Source: Aureococcus anophagefferens (lineage: Eukaryota; Sar; Pelagophyceae; Pelagomonadales; Pelagomonadaceae). Taken from it: 64,000 nucleotides of DNA. The position numbers and the translations under genes were made by a program. The notes beneath the pieces were generated by a model that was not told the origin of the DNA, made no database searches, and saw only the letters and a list, made by a program, of their open reading frames with translations. The stretch spans positions 278,802 to 342,801 of the forward strand of contig NW_008705586.1 of assembly GCF_000186865.1 (NCBI RefSeq), in the 5' to 3' direction. Shown here piece after piece: positions 26,244-34,987 of this stretch (its first letter is position 1; each line of letters opens with the position of its first letter).

Positions 26244-28754
26244 CTAGTTCGGCAGGAGGACGCGCGTGTGGTGCTTGAGCTTGGACGTGAGCTGGAGCGG
26301 CGGGCCGCTGCGGAAGTGGGAGCACTTGCGGTTCGCCGCGAGGAGTTTCGCCGGCTCGAGGCCGTGCTCGGCCGCGACGTCCTCGAGCGTCTCCTCGTCG
26401 TAGGCCACGTACCACTCGCGGCCGTCCCGCGTCAGGCGGTCGCCGCAGTTGGCCTCGTCGTCCGGCGGCGCGATGCCGCCGCCGTCGGCGGCGCGCGGGC
26501 TCGCGGCCGCGCGCGGGCTCCGGGGCCGCGGCGCGGCGCCGGCGCCGTCGTCGCCCGCGTCGCGCTTGCGCTTCAGGTCCTTGCGCTTCGCGGCCTGCTT
26601 CGAGAGGAACTGTTTCTCCCAGGCGAGCTGGGCCGCGTCGCGCCAGTCGAAGTTGCGCCGGTCGCGGTCGTCGACGACGTCGTCGCCGTCCTCGGCGGCG
26701 CGCGCCTTCGCCCGGGCCTTGTGGACCATGTCGAAGCGCCGCGCGGCCTCGAGGGCCGTCGTGAAGCGCTCCGGCGCGCCGGGCGCGGCGCCGGCGAGAT
26801 TCGGCGCGTCGCCGCGCGCGAGGTAGCGGCCGTTGGCCTGCTCGACGCCGAGGAAGCAGCCCGCGGACGTGTGCTCGCACGGGTTCCGCGCGCAGCCGCC
26901 GCAGGACCGCTTGCCGCTCAGGGACCGCACGGGCCGGCCCGACGCGCTCGACGACGTCTCCGGCGTGACGACCGCGGCGCAGGCGAGGCCGAGCGCCGCG
27001 GGGATCTTGAGCCGCGGCGGCGGCGGCCGCGCCGCCGCGGGCCGCGCGGCGCCGCCGCCCGCTTTCGGCGTCTTCGCGCGGGGGCTGCTCGACCGGCTCG
27101 CCGCCGGCCGCGGGCTCGGCGCCGCCGCCGCCCGCGGGCTCGGCACGGTGCAGCCCGAGAGCTGGCTCCGCTCGCGCTGCTGCTTCGCGTGCGCGCGGCC
27201 GCGCTTCGTCAAGACGTTCAGCCCCGCGAGCGTCGCGGCGTCGCCGATGGAGATGACGTTGAGCCCCGCCAGGGCCCCGTCGACGACGGCGCGCGTCTGC
27301 TCGCTCGTCGTGCGCTTGCGCGTCTCCGCGTCCGTCTCGGCCCACTCGCGGCGCCGCTTCCGCTCCTCGCGCGTGCCCGCGTCGTCGTCGGCCGCGGAGG
27401 CCGTCCGCGGCGGCGGCGGCTTCGCGGGCCGCGGCGGCGGCGCGGCGACGGCGGGCGCCTCGCCCTGGGACCGGCGGCCCATGGGCGGCAGCGCCGCGAC
27501 GGCGGCCGCGTTCGACTTGCGCTGCCCGGACCGGCTCTTCCGGGGCCGCGGCTCCTTCCTCGCCTTCGGCTGCCGCCCGCGCTTGCGCTCGCGCTCCGCG
27601 TCGGCCTTGCGCTCGAGCTCCTCCAGCGCCTCGAGGCTCGCCGACGACGCCTTCTTCGATTCGTCGTCGCTGACCTCGCCGTCGCGCCGCCGCGCCTCCG
27701 CGCGGCCCCTCCGGACCGACGCCGAGTCGCGCTGCTTCGGGTGCCGCAACCGCCGCCGCGCCTCGAGCGTGCGCCGGAACTCGACGAAGCCCGCCTCGAC
27801 GTCGTCCTTGTCCAGCTCCACGAGGTCGCCGCAACCCTCGAACGCCGCGCGCCAGAGCGGCCGCGCCTCGCCGTCGACCTCCCACGCCGACCGCTCGCAC
27901 CACGCGACCAAAACGCCCGTCGCGCGCTCGCGGCACCCGCCTTCCGCGTTCCACAGCAACCGGCTCACGTAGCGCCCGAGCCAGGCGTGGCCCCGCCGGC
28001 TCCAGGCCTCGCCGTTCGCCTCGACTTCCAGCGACGCGTCGTCGTCGTCGTCGCTTGACTCCTCGTCCTCGCTGTAGACGACGCGGTGCCGCTCGCCGTG
28101 GTCCAGGCCCTCGGCGTCGTCGTCGTCGTCGTCGGGGTGCGGCGGCGGCGCGTCGTCGGCCTCGTCGCCGCTCGACGCCGCGGACGGCGCCTCCGACTCC
28201 GCGGCCGCGGCGCGCCGGCCGCCGAAGATGCGCGACAGCAGGCCGGGCCGCGGCGCGGCGGCCTTGGGCGGCGGCGCCTTGTCGCCCTCGGTGCTCGAGC
28301 ACGTCACGAGCTCGTCCTTGTCGCTGTCCTCGTCGCTGGGCGACACGCCGCGCGGCTCGAGCCGCTCCCGCCGCTTCAACGCGTCGACCTCCGAGAGCAC
28401 GCGGCGCCGCTGCGTGCTCTCCAGCCCGCCGCAGCGCGCGAGCAGGAAGTCCTCGAGCTCCTCCGTCGGCGCCTCGACGAGGAACGCGCCGCTGAGGTCG
28501 TACTTGACCGCCGCGTCCGCCACCGTCGCGTAGCCGCCGCCTGCGGCGCGCGTATCTCGGCGTTTTTTCTTCCCGACAGCGTATTTTTTCTCTCCGGGCG
28601 CGTCCGGGGGGCGGGGCGACCGGTCCGAAGCGTTCCAGGGGCGGGGCATCGACGTCCGGGCGCTCTCGGGGGCGGTATTCGACGCGGAAACTGTACCATC
28701 GCCCAGCGACCGCAGGCGCTCGGAAATCTGTTCCGAGGACGACGCCACGCCCAT
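26244..28754 (-). CDS. Large nuclear-type protein with Tudor-like, AP2-like and LysM-like segments
   Basis: 836 residues, mostly charged and disordered with acidic runs (DDDDDD) and basic runs. Four structured pieces can be seen. Residues about 290-340 (TGVLVAWCERSA..PLWRAAFEGCGDLVELDKDDVEAGF) resemble a Tudor/PWWP-like reader. Residues about 595-620 are Cys-rich (KRSCGGCARNPCEHTSAGC). It continues FLGVEQANGRYLARGD...ERFTTALEAARRFDMVHKARAK...NFDW, the order of an AP2/ERF domain. The C-terminus (WYVAYDEETLEDVAAEHGLEPAKLLAANRK...KHHTRVLLP) fits LysM. It could be a transcription or chromatin factor. All domain calls are by eye. Confidence 0.5.
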   Translation of the reverse strand: MGVASSSEQISERLRSLGDGTVSASNTAPESARTSMPRPWNASDRSPRPPDAPGEKKYAVGKKKRRDTRAAGGGYATVADAAVKYDLSGAFLVEAPTEELEDFLLARCGGLESTQRRRVLSEVDALKRRERLEPRGVSPSDEDSDKDELVTCSSTEGDKAPPPKAAAPRPGLLSRIFGGRRAAAAESEAPSAASSGDEADDAPPPHPDDDDDDAEGLDHGERHRVVYSEDEESSDDDDDASLEVEANGEAWSRRGHAWLGRYVSRLLWNAEGGCRERATGVLVAWCERSAWEVDGEARPLWRAAFEGCGDLVELDKDDVEAGFVEFRRTLEARRRLRHPKQRDSASVRRGRAEARRRDGEVSDDESKKASSASLEALEELERKADAERERKRGRQPKARKEPRPRKSRSGQRKSNAAAVAALPPMGRRSQGEAPAVAAPPPRPAKPPPPRTASAADDDAGTREERKRRREWAETDAETRKRTTSEQTRAVVDGALAGLNVISIGDAATLAGLNVLTKRGRAHAKQQRERSQLSGCTVPSPRAAAAPSPRPAASRSSSPRAKTPKAGGGAARPAAARPPPPRLKIPAALGLACAAVVTPETSSSASGRPVRSLSGKRSCGGCARNPCEHTSAGCFLGVEQANGRYLARGDAPNLAGAAPGAPERFTTALEAARRFDMVHKARAKARAAEDGDDVVDDRDRRNFDWRDAAQLAWEKQFLSKQAAKRKDLKRKRDAGDDGAGAAPRPRSPRAAASPRAADGGGIAPPDDEANCGDRLTRDGREWYVAYDEETLEDVAAEHGLEPAKLLAANRKCSHFRSGPPLQLTSKLKHHTRVLLPN

Positions 28755-29403
28755 CTTCGGGGTCTAGGACGGTCCCGGACCGCCTCCGAAGACTTCCGAA
28801 GCCGGGGCTGAGCGGCTCGGGGAGCGGGGGGCGCCGTTCCCCGAGGACGCCGGCGAAGCGGCTGGCCGAGGGCCAGCCTTTGAGTGCATCCGTGGTGGCG
28901 TTTGGGGAAGACAGCCCCGGCCAAAGAGACAGAGATTCAAGGGCAACGCGTGGCGTGCGCGAGCCGCCCAGCCCGGGATGGTCCCCGCCGCAAAGACCGA
29001 AGTTTCCGCCCTGCGCCCGAGGACAATCCAAACAGCGTCAAACGCAGGGCTCGCCCGCGGCGCCAGCCCTCTCGTCGTCGTCAGATTCCCAACTTGAAGC
29101 CCGAGGCGGCCGGCCGCGCCGCGGCCGCGCGCCCACCCAGTCGGGCGCCTCGATCGAGACCCGTGAACTCAAGATCTCAGCCCACTAGCCACACGACACA
29201 ACCAGGCCGGGGCAGTAAGCGAAGATACGCTCGTGCACTCATCATCACAACAACACAACGTTAAAATGGCGCGCGCGCGCGGGACCTCCGGAAAGAGGCG
29301 GCGGCGCGGGCGCTGTCCGGCAGAGTAGACGCAGCGCAGAGAAGAGCGCAGCGCCGAGCGCGAGCGGCCCGTCGCGGCGCCCGCGGCTCCGCGCCGCCGC
29401 CTC
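28755..29403. other. 649-bp interval without a recognised gene
   Basis: It lies upstream of the 836-residue protein gene and downstream of the ZNF706-like gene, both on the minus strand. The composition is mixed, with GC-rich inverted segments near 28800-28880. Nothing else is recognised; it probably holds the promoter of the upstream-reading gene. Confidence 0.5.
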
Positions 29404-29772
29404 TCACTTCTTCTTCTTGCCGGTGTTGAGGCCCTCCATGAGCAGGCTCAGATCGTCGCCGCCGCCCTTCTTCTTCTTGCCGGGCCCGTCGCCCGGCGGC
29501 GCCTTGCCCTTCTTCTTCTCCTCGTTCGCCTTCTTCTTCGCCTCGGCGGCCTTGATGCCGTCCTCGAGGCCCGCGGGGAGGCACTCCTTCGGGTGCTTGC
29601 CCACGTAGTGGTCCTTGAGGTTCTGGAGCGTCGGCATCTTCACCATGCAGATCGCGCACTGCGTCGACATGGCCGCGTCGCCCATGCCGAGCTGGGAGCC
29701 GGCCTTTTGCGCTGCCGCCTGTTTCTTGGCGTTCTTCTCCTGGGACGCGGCCTTGGCCGCGCCGCGCACCAT
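29404..29772 (-). CDS. ZNF706-like small zinc-finger protein (4F5/SERF N-terminus)
   Basis: 122 residues from ATG 29772. The N-terminus MVRGAAKAASQEKNAKKQAA is the SERF/4F5-type segment shared with ZNF706 homologues. It is followed by a C2H2 finger CAICMVKMPTLQNLKDHYVGKHPKE. The basic C-terminal tail KKKANEEKKKGKAPPGDG...KKKK is an extension; animal ZNF706 is about 76 residues. The family is linked to translation and proteostasis in animals, not certain here. It shares a 226-bp divergent upstream region with the EHD gene. Confidence 0.8.
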   Translation of the reverse strand: MVRGAAKAASQEKNAKKQAAAQKAGSQLGMGDAAMSTQCAICMVKMPTLQNLKDHYVGKHPKECLPAGLEDGIKAAEAKKKANEEKKKGKAPPGDGPGKKKKGGGDDLSLLMEGLNTGKKKK

Positions 29773-29998
29773 GGTGTCGTCGCGCAGCGCGCGGCGGTGT
29801 TTATGCGTGCGTCTGCGGCCGTTCGCAGCGCTCGAGACGCGCGCGACCGACGGGCGCTCCGACGCGGTCAGAGGCCGGACTCGATGCGGGGGCTCGCTGG
29901 TGCAACTCAAAGCGATTGAACCACACCTTGCCAGCTCTCGCGGGCGGGCAGCCGCCGACCACCGCGAGCGCGGGCAGCCCTGTTCCGCCGCGCCGACC

Positions 29999-31708
29999 AT
30001 GGACAAGTGGCCCAAGGGCAAGCAGTACGCGGCGCCGGACTTTGCGAACGTCACGGACGCCTTCGCGGGCCTCTACAGCATGAAGGTGGCCGCGCTGGAG
30101 AAGGCCGTCCTCTTCGACGAGTTCGCGACGGCCGTCAAGACGCCGGCGGAGATGAAGGCCAAGCCCATGGTCTTCCTCCTGGGCCAGTACTCCGTGGGGA
30201 AGACGACGTTCATCCGCTACCTGCTCGGCAAGGACTTCCCCGGCATGCTCGTCGGGCCCGAGCCGACGACGGAGGCGTTCACGGCCGTCTGCCGGTCTCC
30301 GAACGGCGTCGACACGAGCGTGCCCGGGTCGTCGGCCATCGCGGACACGTCGCGGCCCTGGGGGTCCCTGGACGCCCACGGCGACGGCTTCGCGCAGCGG
30401 TTCTGCTGCTCCAACGTCACGGGCGGGTCGGACGTGCTGGACGACGTCGACCTCGTCGACTCGCCGGGCGTGCTCGCGGGCGCGAAGCAGACCATGGACC
30501 GCAAGTACGACTTCGAGCGCGTCGCCCAGTGGTTCGCGGAGCGCGCGGATCTGATCCTGGTGCTGCTGGACACGTCGAAGCTCGACCTGAGCGACGAGTT
30601 CATGGGTCTGCTGCGAGCGCTCCAGGTCTACGACGACAAGATCCGCATCGTCTTGAACAAGGCGGACCAGGTGTCGAACCCGGAGCTCCTGCGCGTCATG
30701 CAGGCCGCGTCCTGGAACCTGGCGAAGACGTTGAGAACCCCGGAGGTCAAGCGGACGTACGTGTCGTCGTTCGCCGACGAGACGCACCCGCTCCGCGAGT
30801 CGCCGCTCAAGGCCCACTTCGAGGAGGAGCGCGCCCTGCTCCTCAAGGACCTCGCGGACCTCAAGGTGGGGAAAAAACAAAGGCGCGTCAACGAGTTCAT
30901 CCGGCGGACGCGGCACGCGGCGCACCACGCGCAGATCGTCGCGCACCTCAAGGGCGCGTGCCCGCTCGTCGCGGGCAAGGCCGACTGGGAGAAGCGCACG
31001 TTGGACGCCCTCCCCATGGAGTGGGAGAAGATCGCCGTCAAGCGCAAGATGCCGAGCCACGAGCTCCCGAGCCCGCTCCAGTACCGCAAGATCTTCGCGT
31101 CGAACGCCGTGAGCCTGCTCTCCCTGCCGGCGAACTGCGCCAAGCACGCCGCGGCCCTCGACGCGATCCTCGACGTCGACGTGAAGAACACGCTCGAGCA
31201 CTTCCGCCACGAGCTCGACAACGTGCCCTTCAAGCACAACCCGCCCGCGCCGACGCGGGGCTTCCTGCTCAAGGCCGGCGACGCGAAGAAGACGGTCATG
31301 GGCGTCGGCTCGGGCTTCCGCAAGCGGTTCTGCATCATCGACGAGAACGGCGTGCTCAAGTACTACGAGAAGGACCCCGCGTCCGCGCCGAATCCCATGG
31401 AGGTCGAGGCCAAGGGCGTCATCGACCTCGCGGGCGCGAAGACGACGCCGCTCCCGCAGCAGCACCAGTCCTTCTGCTTCGCCGTCGAGGGGCCCCTCTG
31501 CGACCGCAGGTACGTGCTCGCCGCGACGTCCGGCGACGAGATGAGCAAGTGGATGCGCCTCGTGGACTCGTTCGGCGCGCACGTCGACCCGGCGTCGAGG
31601 AAGGCCGCGCCGACGCCCGTCGCGGCGCCGCCACCCGCGGCCGAGGAGGAGGAGGAGGACGCGGCGACGGAGGACGCCGCGCCGGGGGACGACGACCAGG
31701 AGGTCTGA
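29999..31708 (+). CDS. EHD-family dynamin-like ATPase with C-terminal PH domain
   Basis: 569 residues from ATG 29999. The GTPase-like domain has the P-loop GQYSVGKTTF, PEPTTEAFTAV, VDLVDSPGVLAGAKQ and VLNKADQV, all typical of EHD proteins, which remodel endosomal membranes using ATP. The helical region after it (KRTYVSSF, PLKAHFEEERALLLKDL, RRVNEFIRRTRHAAHHAQI) also fits EHD. In place of the usual EH domain, residues about 420-530 form a pleckstrin homology domain: TRGFLLKAGDAKK...FRKRFCIIDENGVLKYYEKDP...RRYVLAATSGDEMSKWMRLV. The PH domain would recognise phosphoinositides rather than NPF peptides. The tail is acidic. Confidence 0.88.
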   Translation: MDKWPKGKQYAAPDFANVTDAFAGLYSMKVAALEKAVLFDEFATAVKTPAEMKAKPMVFLLGQYSVGKTTFIRYLLGKDFPGMLVGPEPTTEAFTAVCRSPNGVDTSVPGSSAIADTSRPWGSLDAHGDGFAQRFCCSNVTGGSDVLDDVDLVDSPGVLAGAKQTMDRKYDFERVAQWFAERADLILVLLDTSKLDLSDEFMGLLRALQVYDDKIRIVLNKADQVSNPELLRVMQAASWNLAKTLRTPEVKRTYVSSFADETHPLRESPLKAHFEEERALLLKDLADLKVGKKQRRVNEFIRRTRHAAHHAQIVAHLKGACPLVAGKADWEKRTLDALPMEWEKIAVKRKMPSHELPSPLQYRKIFASNAVSLLSLPANCAKHAAALDAILDVDVKNTLEHFRHELDNVPFKHNPPAPTRGFLLKAGDAKKTVMGVGSGFRKRFCIIDENGVLKYYEKDPASAPNPMEVEAKGVIDLAGAKTTPLPQQHQSFCFAVEGPLCDRRYVLAATSGDEMSKWMRLVDSFGAHVDPASRKAAPTPVAAPPPAAEEEEEDAATEDAAPGDDDQEV

Positions 31709-31780
31709 GAGGGAGCAGAGGCTAATGTTGCACGGCAACCGTGGGTCAACCCTTCAGCGACCGCACAAACGTCCGAGCGT

Positions 31781-33394
31781 ATGGCTCGATATTGTCGAGC
31801 TCTTTGGCTGCTGCCTGCGGTCGTCGCTGCATGGCTGCAACCCACGCCGCACGTGCGACGAGCGCCCGCGCTGCGACGAGCGCCTGCGCTGCAACGAGCG
31901 CCCGCGCTGCGACGAGCGCCCGCGCTGCGCAGCGCGACGACAGACAGGAGCGCAACGACAGACAGCAGCGCGACGACGAAAACGCGGGACGGCACGACGC
32001 TGGGCGAGACAACAGACAGCAAGGCGACAACGAAAACGCTGGGCTCGCCCTACTGGTTCGACCGCTGGTGGCCGCTGGCCTTCGAGTCGCACGCCTTCGA
32101 CGAGAAGCCGCAGCACGTCGAGGTGCTCGGCGCGCCCGTCGTGCTCTGGCGCGACGGCGACGACTGGCGCGCGGCGCTCGACCGGTGCCCGCACCGCTTC
32201 GCGCGCCTCTCCGAGGGCCGCGTCGCTGACGATGGGTGTATCGAATGCCCGTACCACGGCTGGACGTTCGACGGCGCGACCGGCGCCTGCAAAGCCATTC
32301 CCCAGGGCTCGACGCCGACGGCGCGCGCGGGCGCGACGGCGCTGCCGACGGTCGCCCGCGGCGGCCTGATCTGGGTCTGGACCTCCGCGCTCTACGACGG
32401 CGCCGCGAACGCGGCGCCGGACGTCGGCGCGCTCGACGCGCTCTCGCTGCAGGCCGAGGTCTTCGACGCGGGCGGCGCGTCCATCGCCGACTACTCGCGA
32501 GAATTGCCGATGGACGCGACAATGCTCCTCGAGAACGTCATGGACCCGTCGCATTTGCCCTACACGCACCACGACACCATCTCGAAGCGGGCCAACGCGG
32601 GGCCCATCGACCTGCGCCTCGACCGCCCGGCGACGGACGAGGGCTTCACCTTGGCGAAGTCGTTCCCCGACCGCGCCGACGTCTCCGGCTTCGTGCGCTA
32701 CGACGCGCCCTCGCTCGTGCTCAGCGAGACGGACCGCGGGCCGGGCGGCTTCCGCGACTGGAACGTCGTCTACGCGGTCCCCGTGGCCCCCGGCCGCTGC
32801 CGGCTCTTCGTGCGCGTCGTCTTCGAGGTCTCGAAGCTCGAGGGGCCCCAGAAGTTCGTCTTCGAGCGCATCCTGCCGAACGCGCCGCCCTGGGCCATCC
32901 ACCTCTCGAACCACAAGGTCCTCGAGGACGACAACGTCTTCCTCCACCACGCGGGCGCGGCGTTGCGAGACGACGACGCGCTGCACCCGGCGGACTGGGA
33001 GCGGCGGCTCTACATGCCGACGGCCGCCGACGCGGGCGTGCGGGCCTACCGGCGCTGGCTCGACGCCTACACGGCATCCCGCGGCGCCGTCTTCTCGACG
33101 CACCTCGCGCCGGGCGCGCCGGCGCCGCGGACGCGGGCCGCGCTCGTCGACCGGCGCGCGTCGCACACGGACCAGTGCGCGAGCTGCTCGCGGGCCCGCG
33201 CGACCGCCGCGCGCGTCGCGACCGTCGCGCACGCCGCCGCCTTCGGGCTCCTCGCGCTCGCGGCGCTCGCGACGGACGGGCGGGAGGCGCTCGTCGCCGC
33301 CGCGGCCGTCGCCTACGGCGCGCACGCGGGCGCGCGGGCGCTGCTGCCGGCCTTCGACGACGGCGCCCTCGTGCCGCCGCGTAATCTGGGGTAG
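31781..33394 (+). CDS. Plastid Rieske oxygenase, PAO/TIC55-like
   Basis: 537 residues. The N-terminus MARYCRALWLLPAVVAAWLQP is a signal peptide. The next 60 residues are a repetitive transit region encoded by 18-bp repeats (RRAPAL units). The Rieske 2Fe-2S motif is CPHR...CPYHGW at residues about 128-150. The mononuclear iron site is in NVMDPSHLPYTHHD (D..H....H). The C-terminus has the CxxC motif DQCASCSRA before two hydrophobic helices, typical of the pheophorbide a oxygenase/TIC55/chlorophyllide oxygenase family. It probably acts on a chlorophyll-related substrate at a plastid membrane; the exact reaction cannot be told from sequence alone. Confidence 0.85.
   Translation: MARYCRALWLLPAVVAAWLQPTPHVRRAPALRRAPALQRAPALRRAPALRSATTDRSATTDSSATTKTRDGTTLGETTDSKATTKTLGSPYWFDRWWPLAFESHAFDEKPQHVEVLGAPVVLWRDGDDWRAALDRCPHRFARLSEGRVADDGCIECPYHGWTFDGATGACKAIPQGSTPTARAGATALPTVARGGLIWVWTSALYDGAANAAPDVGALDALSLQAEVFDAGGASIADYSRELPMDATMLLENVMDPSHLPYTHHDTISKRANAGPIDLRLDRPATDEGFTLAKSFPDRADVSGFVRYDAPSLVLSETDRGPGGFRDWNVVYAVPVAPGRCRLFVRVVFEVSKLEGPQKFVFERILPNAPPWAIHLSNHKVLEDDNVFLHHAGAALRDDDALHPADWERRLYMPTAADAGVRAYRRWLDAYTASRGAVFSTHLAPGAPAPRTRAALVDRRASHTDQCASCSRARATAARVATVAHAAAFGLLALAALATDGREALVAAAAVAYGAHAGARALLPAFDDGALVPPRNLG
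31855..31926. repeat. Four tandem 18-bp repeats in the Rieske oxygenase transit region
   Basis: Unit GCGACGAGCGCCCGCGCT at 31855-31872, 31873-31890, 31891-31908 and 31909-31926, with single changes in copies 2 and 3. The repeats are in frame, so they add six-residue RRAPAL-type units to the targeting peptide. Related shorter repeats continue to about 31980. Confidence 0.9.
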
Positions 33395-33413
33395 CGCCGT
33401 CTTAGGCCGGAAA

Positions 33414-33851
33414 CTACAGCTCGTCGCCGCCGTGTCGATGGTTGTCCCACTCCTCCTTGGAGATGACCGGCTTGCACTGGTGCGGCGGGTCGTGGAAGCA
33501 GGTGATGCGGTCCTCGGGGAGGCTCTTGAAGTGGGAGAAGTGGAGCTTGATCTTCGTGTCCGGGTAGTCGTAGACGTGGACGTCCTCGACCGTCGACTTG
33601 ACGCCCCCTTTGTAGAGGAACTCCTTCATCTGGGGCGCCAGCGTCTTGGCGCAGCGCGCCTCGCCGACGACGGTCATGGCCTCGCTGTCCTGGATCCAGC
33701 CGAAGCAGCCGAGCTCGTCGGCCTTGGCCACGGCCGCCGAATGGAAGCCCGTGCCCATGACGTCGCCGCTCACCTCGAAGCGGAAGCCCGCGAAGCGGTC
33801 GATCATGCGCCAGCCCACCATGCTCGGGTCCACGACCTCGGCACGGGTCAT
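33414..33851 (-). CDS. Acylphosphatase-like protein with altered active site
   Basis: 145 residues. FRFEVSGDVMGTGFHSAAVAKADELGCFGWIQDSEAMTVVGEA follows the acylphosphatase fold (G-x-VQGVGFR...GWVRN). The catalytic Arg of GVGFR is replaced by His (GTGFH), and the Asn of GWVRN by Gln/Asp (GWIQD). These changes predict loss of the normal acyl-phosphate hydrolysis. A 45-residue C-terminal extension (FKSLPEDRITCFHDPPHQCKP...HRHGGDEL) contains Cys/His pairs that could bind metal. It ends GGDEL, a DEL-type tail that is not a classical ER-retention signal here because no signal peptide exists. It is divergent to the S1 gene. Confidence 0.75.
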   Translation of the reverse strand: MTRAEVVDPSMVGWRMIDRFAGFRFEVSGDVMGTGFHSAAVAKADELGCFGWIQDSEAMTVVGEARCAKTLAPQMKEFLYKGGVKSTVEDVHVYDYPDTKIKLHFSHFKSLPEDRITCFHDPPHQCKPVISKEEWDNHRHGGDEL

Positions 33852-33961
33852 CGCGAGGACGGCGAGGCGATTACTATCGCACGGCGCGAGCGCTCCATCG
33901 TGCCGACGGGGCTGCTGCTTGAGGCCGACGTCTCATTGATGTTGTATAGGCGAACAGCAGC

Positions 33962-34930
33962 ATGGCCCGCCTAATTCTCGCTTTCTGCGCCCTCGGCGCC
34001 TATGCGCTCATCCCCCCGCGCACGACCATAACGACAACGCGCCTCCACGGCGAGCTCGGCGAGCGCACGTCCGTCACGTTGATCAAGGGCGCCCAACCCA
34101 AGAAGCTCCGCAAGAAGGTGCGGCGCTCCCGGAGCCCGCTCCTCTACCCGGCGAAGACGGCGGGCGGCGGCGACTGCTTCCTCCAACTCTCCAGCGACCA
34201 GAAGCACCTCGCGACCTCGGAGACGCCCATGTCCTGCTTCGTGAGCCGCGTCATCGCGCGCGACGGCGACGAGCAGCAGGACGACGACGACGGCGTGCTG
34301 GTGATGACGCCGACGCCCGCGGAGATCCGGCAGCGCGCGCCCGTCGCGCCCGAGGCGACGAACTTCCACCCGGGCAAGCTCCTGGGGGACCTGCGGACGA
34401 ACGAGAAGGTCGAGGCCGTCGTGCTCCGCCACATCGCGCGCGACGTCGCCCTCGTCGCGGTCCGGGGCGTCTTCCGCGCGTCCAACGCGGGCTACCGCCG
34501 CCAGTCGGCGGCGCTCCCCGGCGGCGGCGGCCTGGCCATCGGCGACTCCGTGGACTGCTACGTGCGCCTCTCGGAGCCCAACAGCGGCCGGCTCACGGTG
34601 TCGCTCGCGCCGGTCGGCGCCGCGGACGCGAAGCGCGACAAGGAGGAGAAGCGCCTCCGCAAGCAGGTGAAGCGCGGCACGCTCCGGGCCGGCGCCCAGC
34701 GCGTCGCGACCGTCGTCGCCACGGACGGCGCGTCGCTCCGCGTCGACGCGGGCGGCCTCCAGGGCGCCGTCGCCGCGCCGGCGGACGAGGGGCCCTTCGC
34801 GGCGGGCGACCGCGTCATGGTGCGCGTCGCGACCTTCGACGCCGCGACCCTCGCCGCGACGCTCGACTTCGTCCCCCTCGAGCAGCTCCCCGAGGGCGAC
34901 GGCGACGACGCCGCGGACGCGTCGGAGTAG
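33962..34930 (+). CDS. Plastid-targeted S1-domain RNA-binding protein
   Basis: 322 residues. The start MARLILAFCALGAYALIPP is a signal peptide with an AFAP-like motif, followed by a basic transit stretch (KKLRKKVRRSRSP). Two S1-like beta-barrels are visible: LLGDLRTNEKVEAVVLRHIARDVALVAVRGVFRASN...IGDSVDCYVRLSEPNSGRLTVSLAP (residues about 140-220), and a shorter one GTLRAGAQRVATVVATDGASLRVDAGGLQGAV...AGDRVMVRV. S1 domains bind single-stranded RNA, so a role in plastid translation or mRNA stability is likely. The C-terminus is acidic. Confidence 0.7.
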   Translation: MARLILAFCALGAYALIPPRTTITTTRLHGELGERTSVTLIKGAQPKKLRKKVRRSRSPLLYPAKTAGGGDCFLQLSSDQKHLATSETPMSCFVSRVIARDGDEQQDDDDGVLVMTPTPAEIRQRAPVAPEATNFHPGKLLGDLRTNEKVEAVVLRHIARDVALVAVRGVFRASNAGYRRQSAALPGGGGLAIGDSVDCYVRLSEPNSGRLTVSLAPVGAADAKRDKEEKRLRKQVKRGTLRAGAQRVATVVATDGASLRVDAGGLQGAVAAPADEGPFAAGDRVMVRVATFDAATLAATLDFVPLEQLPEGDGDDAADASE

Positions 34931-34987
34931 CGGGCTCGCGGTAACGGTTATCGGGTCGGCGCGGCGCGGGCCCCCCCGGGCGGGGGC

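Noticed and set aside
31855..31990. Regular 18-bp repeats considered as a minisatellite outside genes
   Set aside because: They lie in frame within the Rieske oxygenase targeting region, so they are described as part of that gene.
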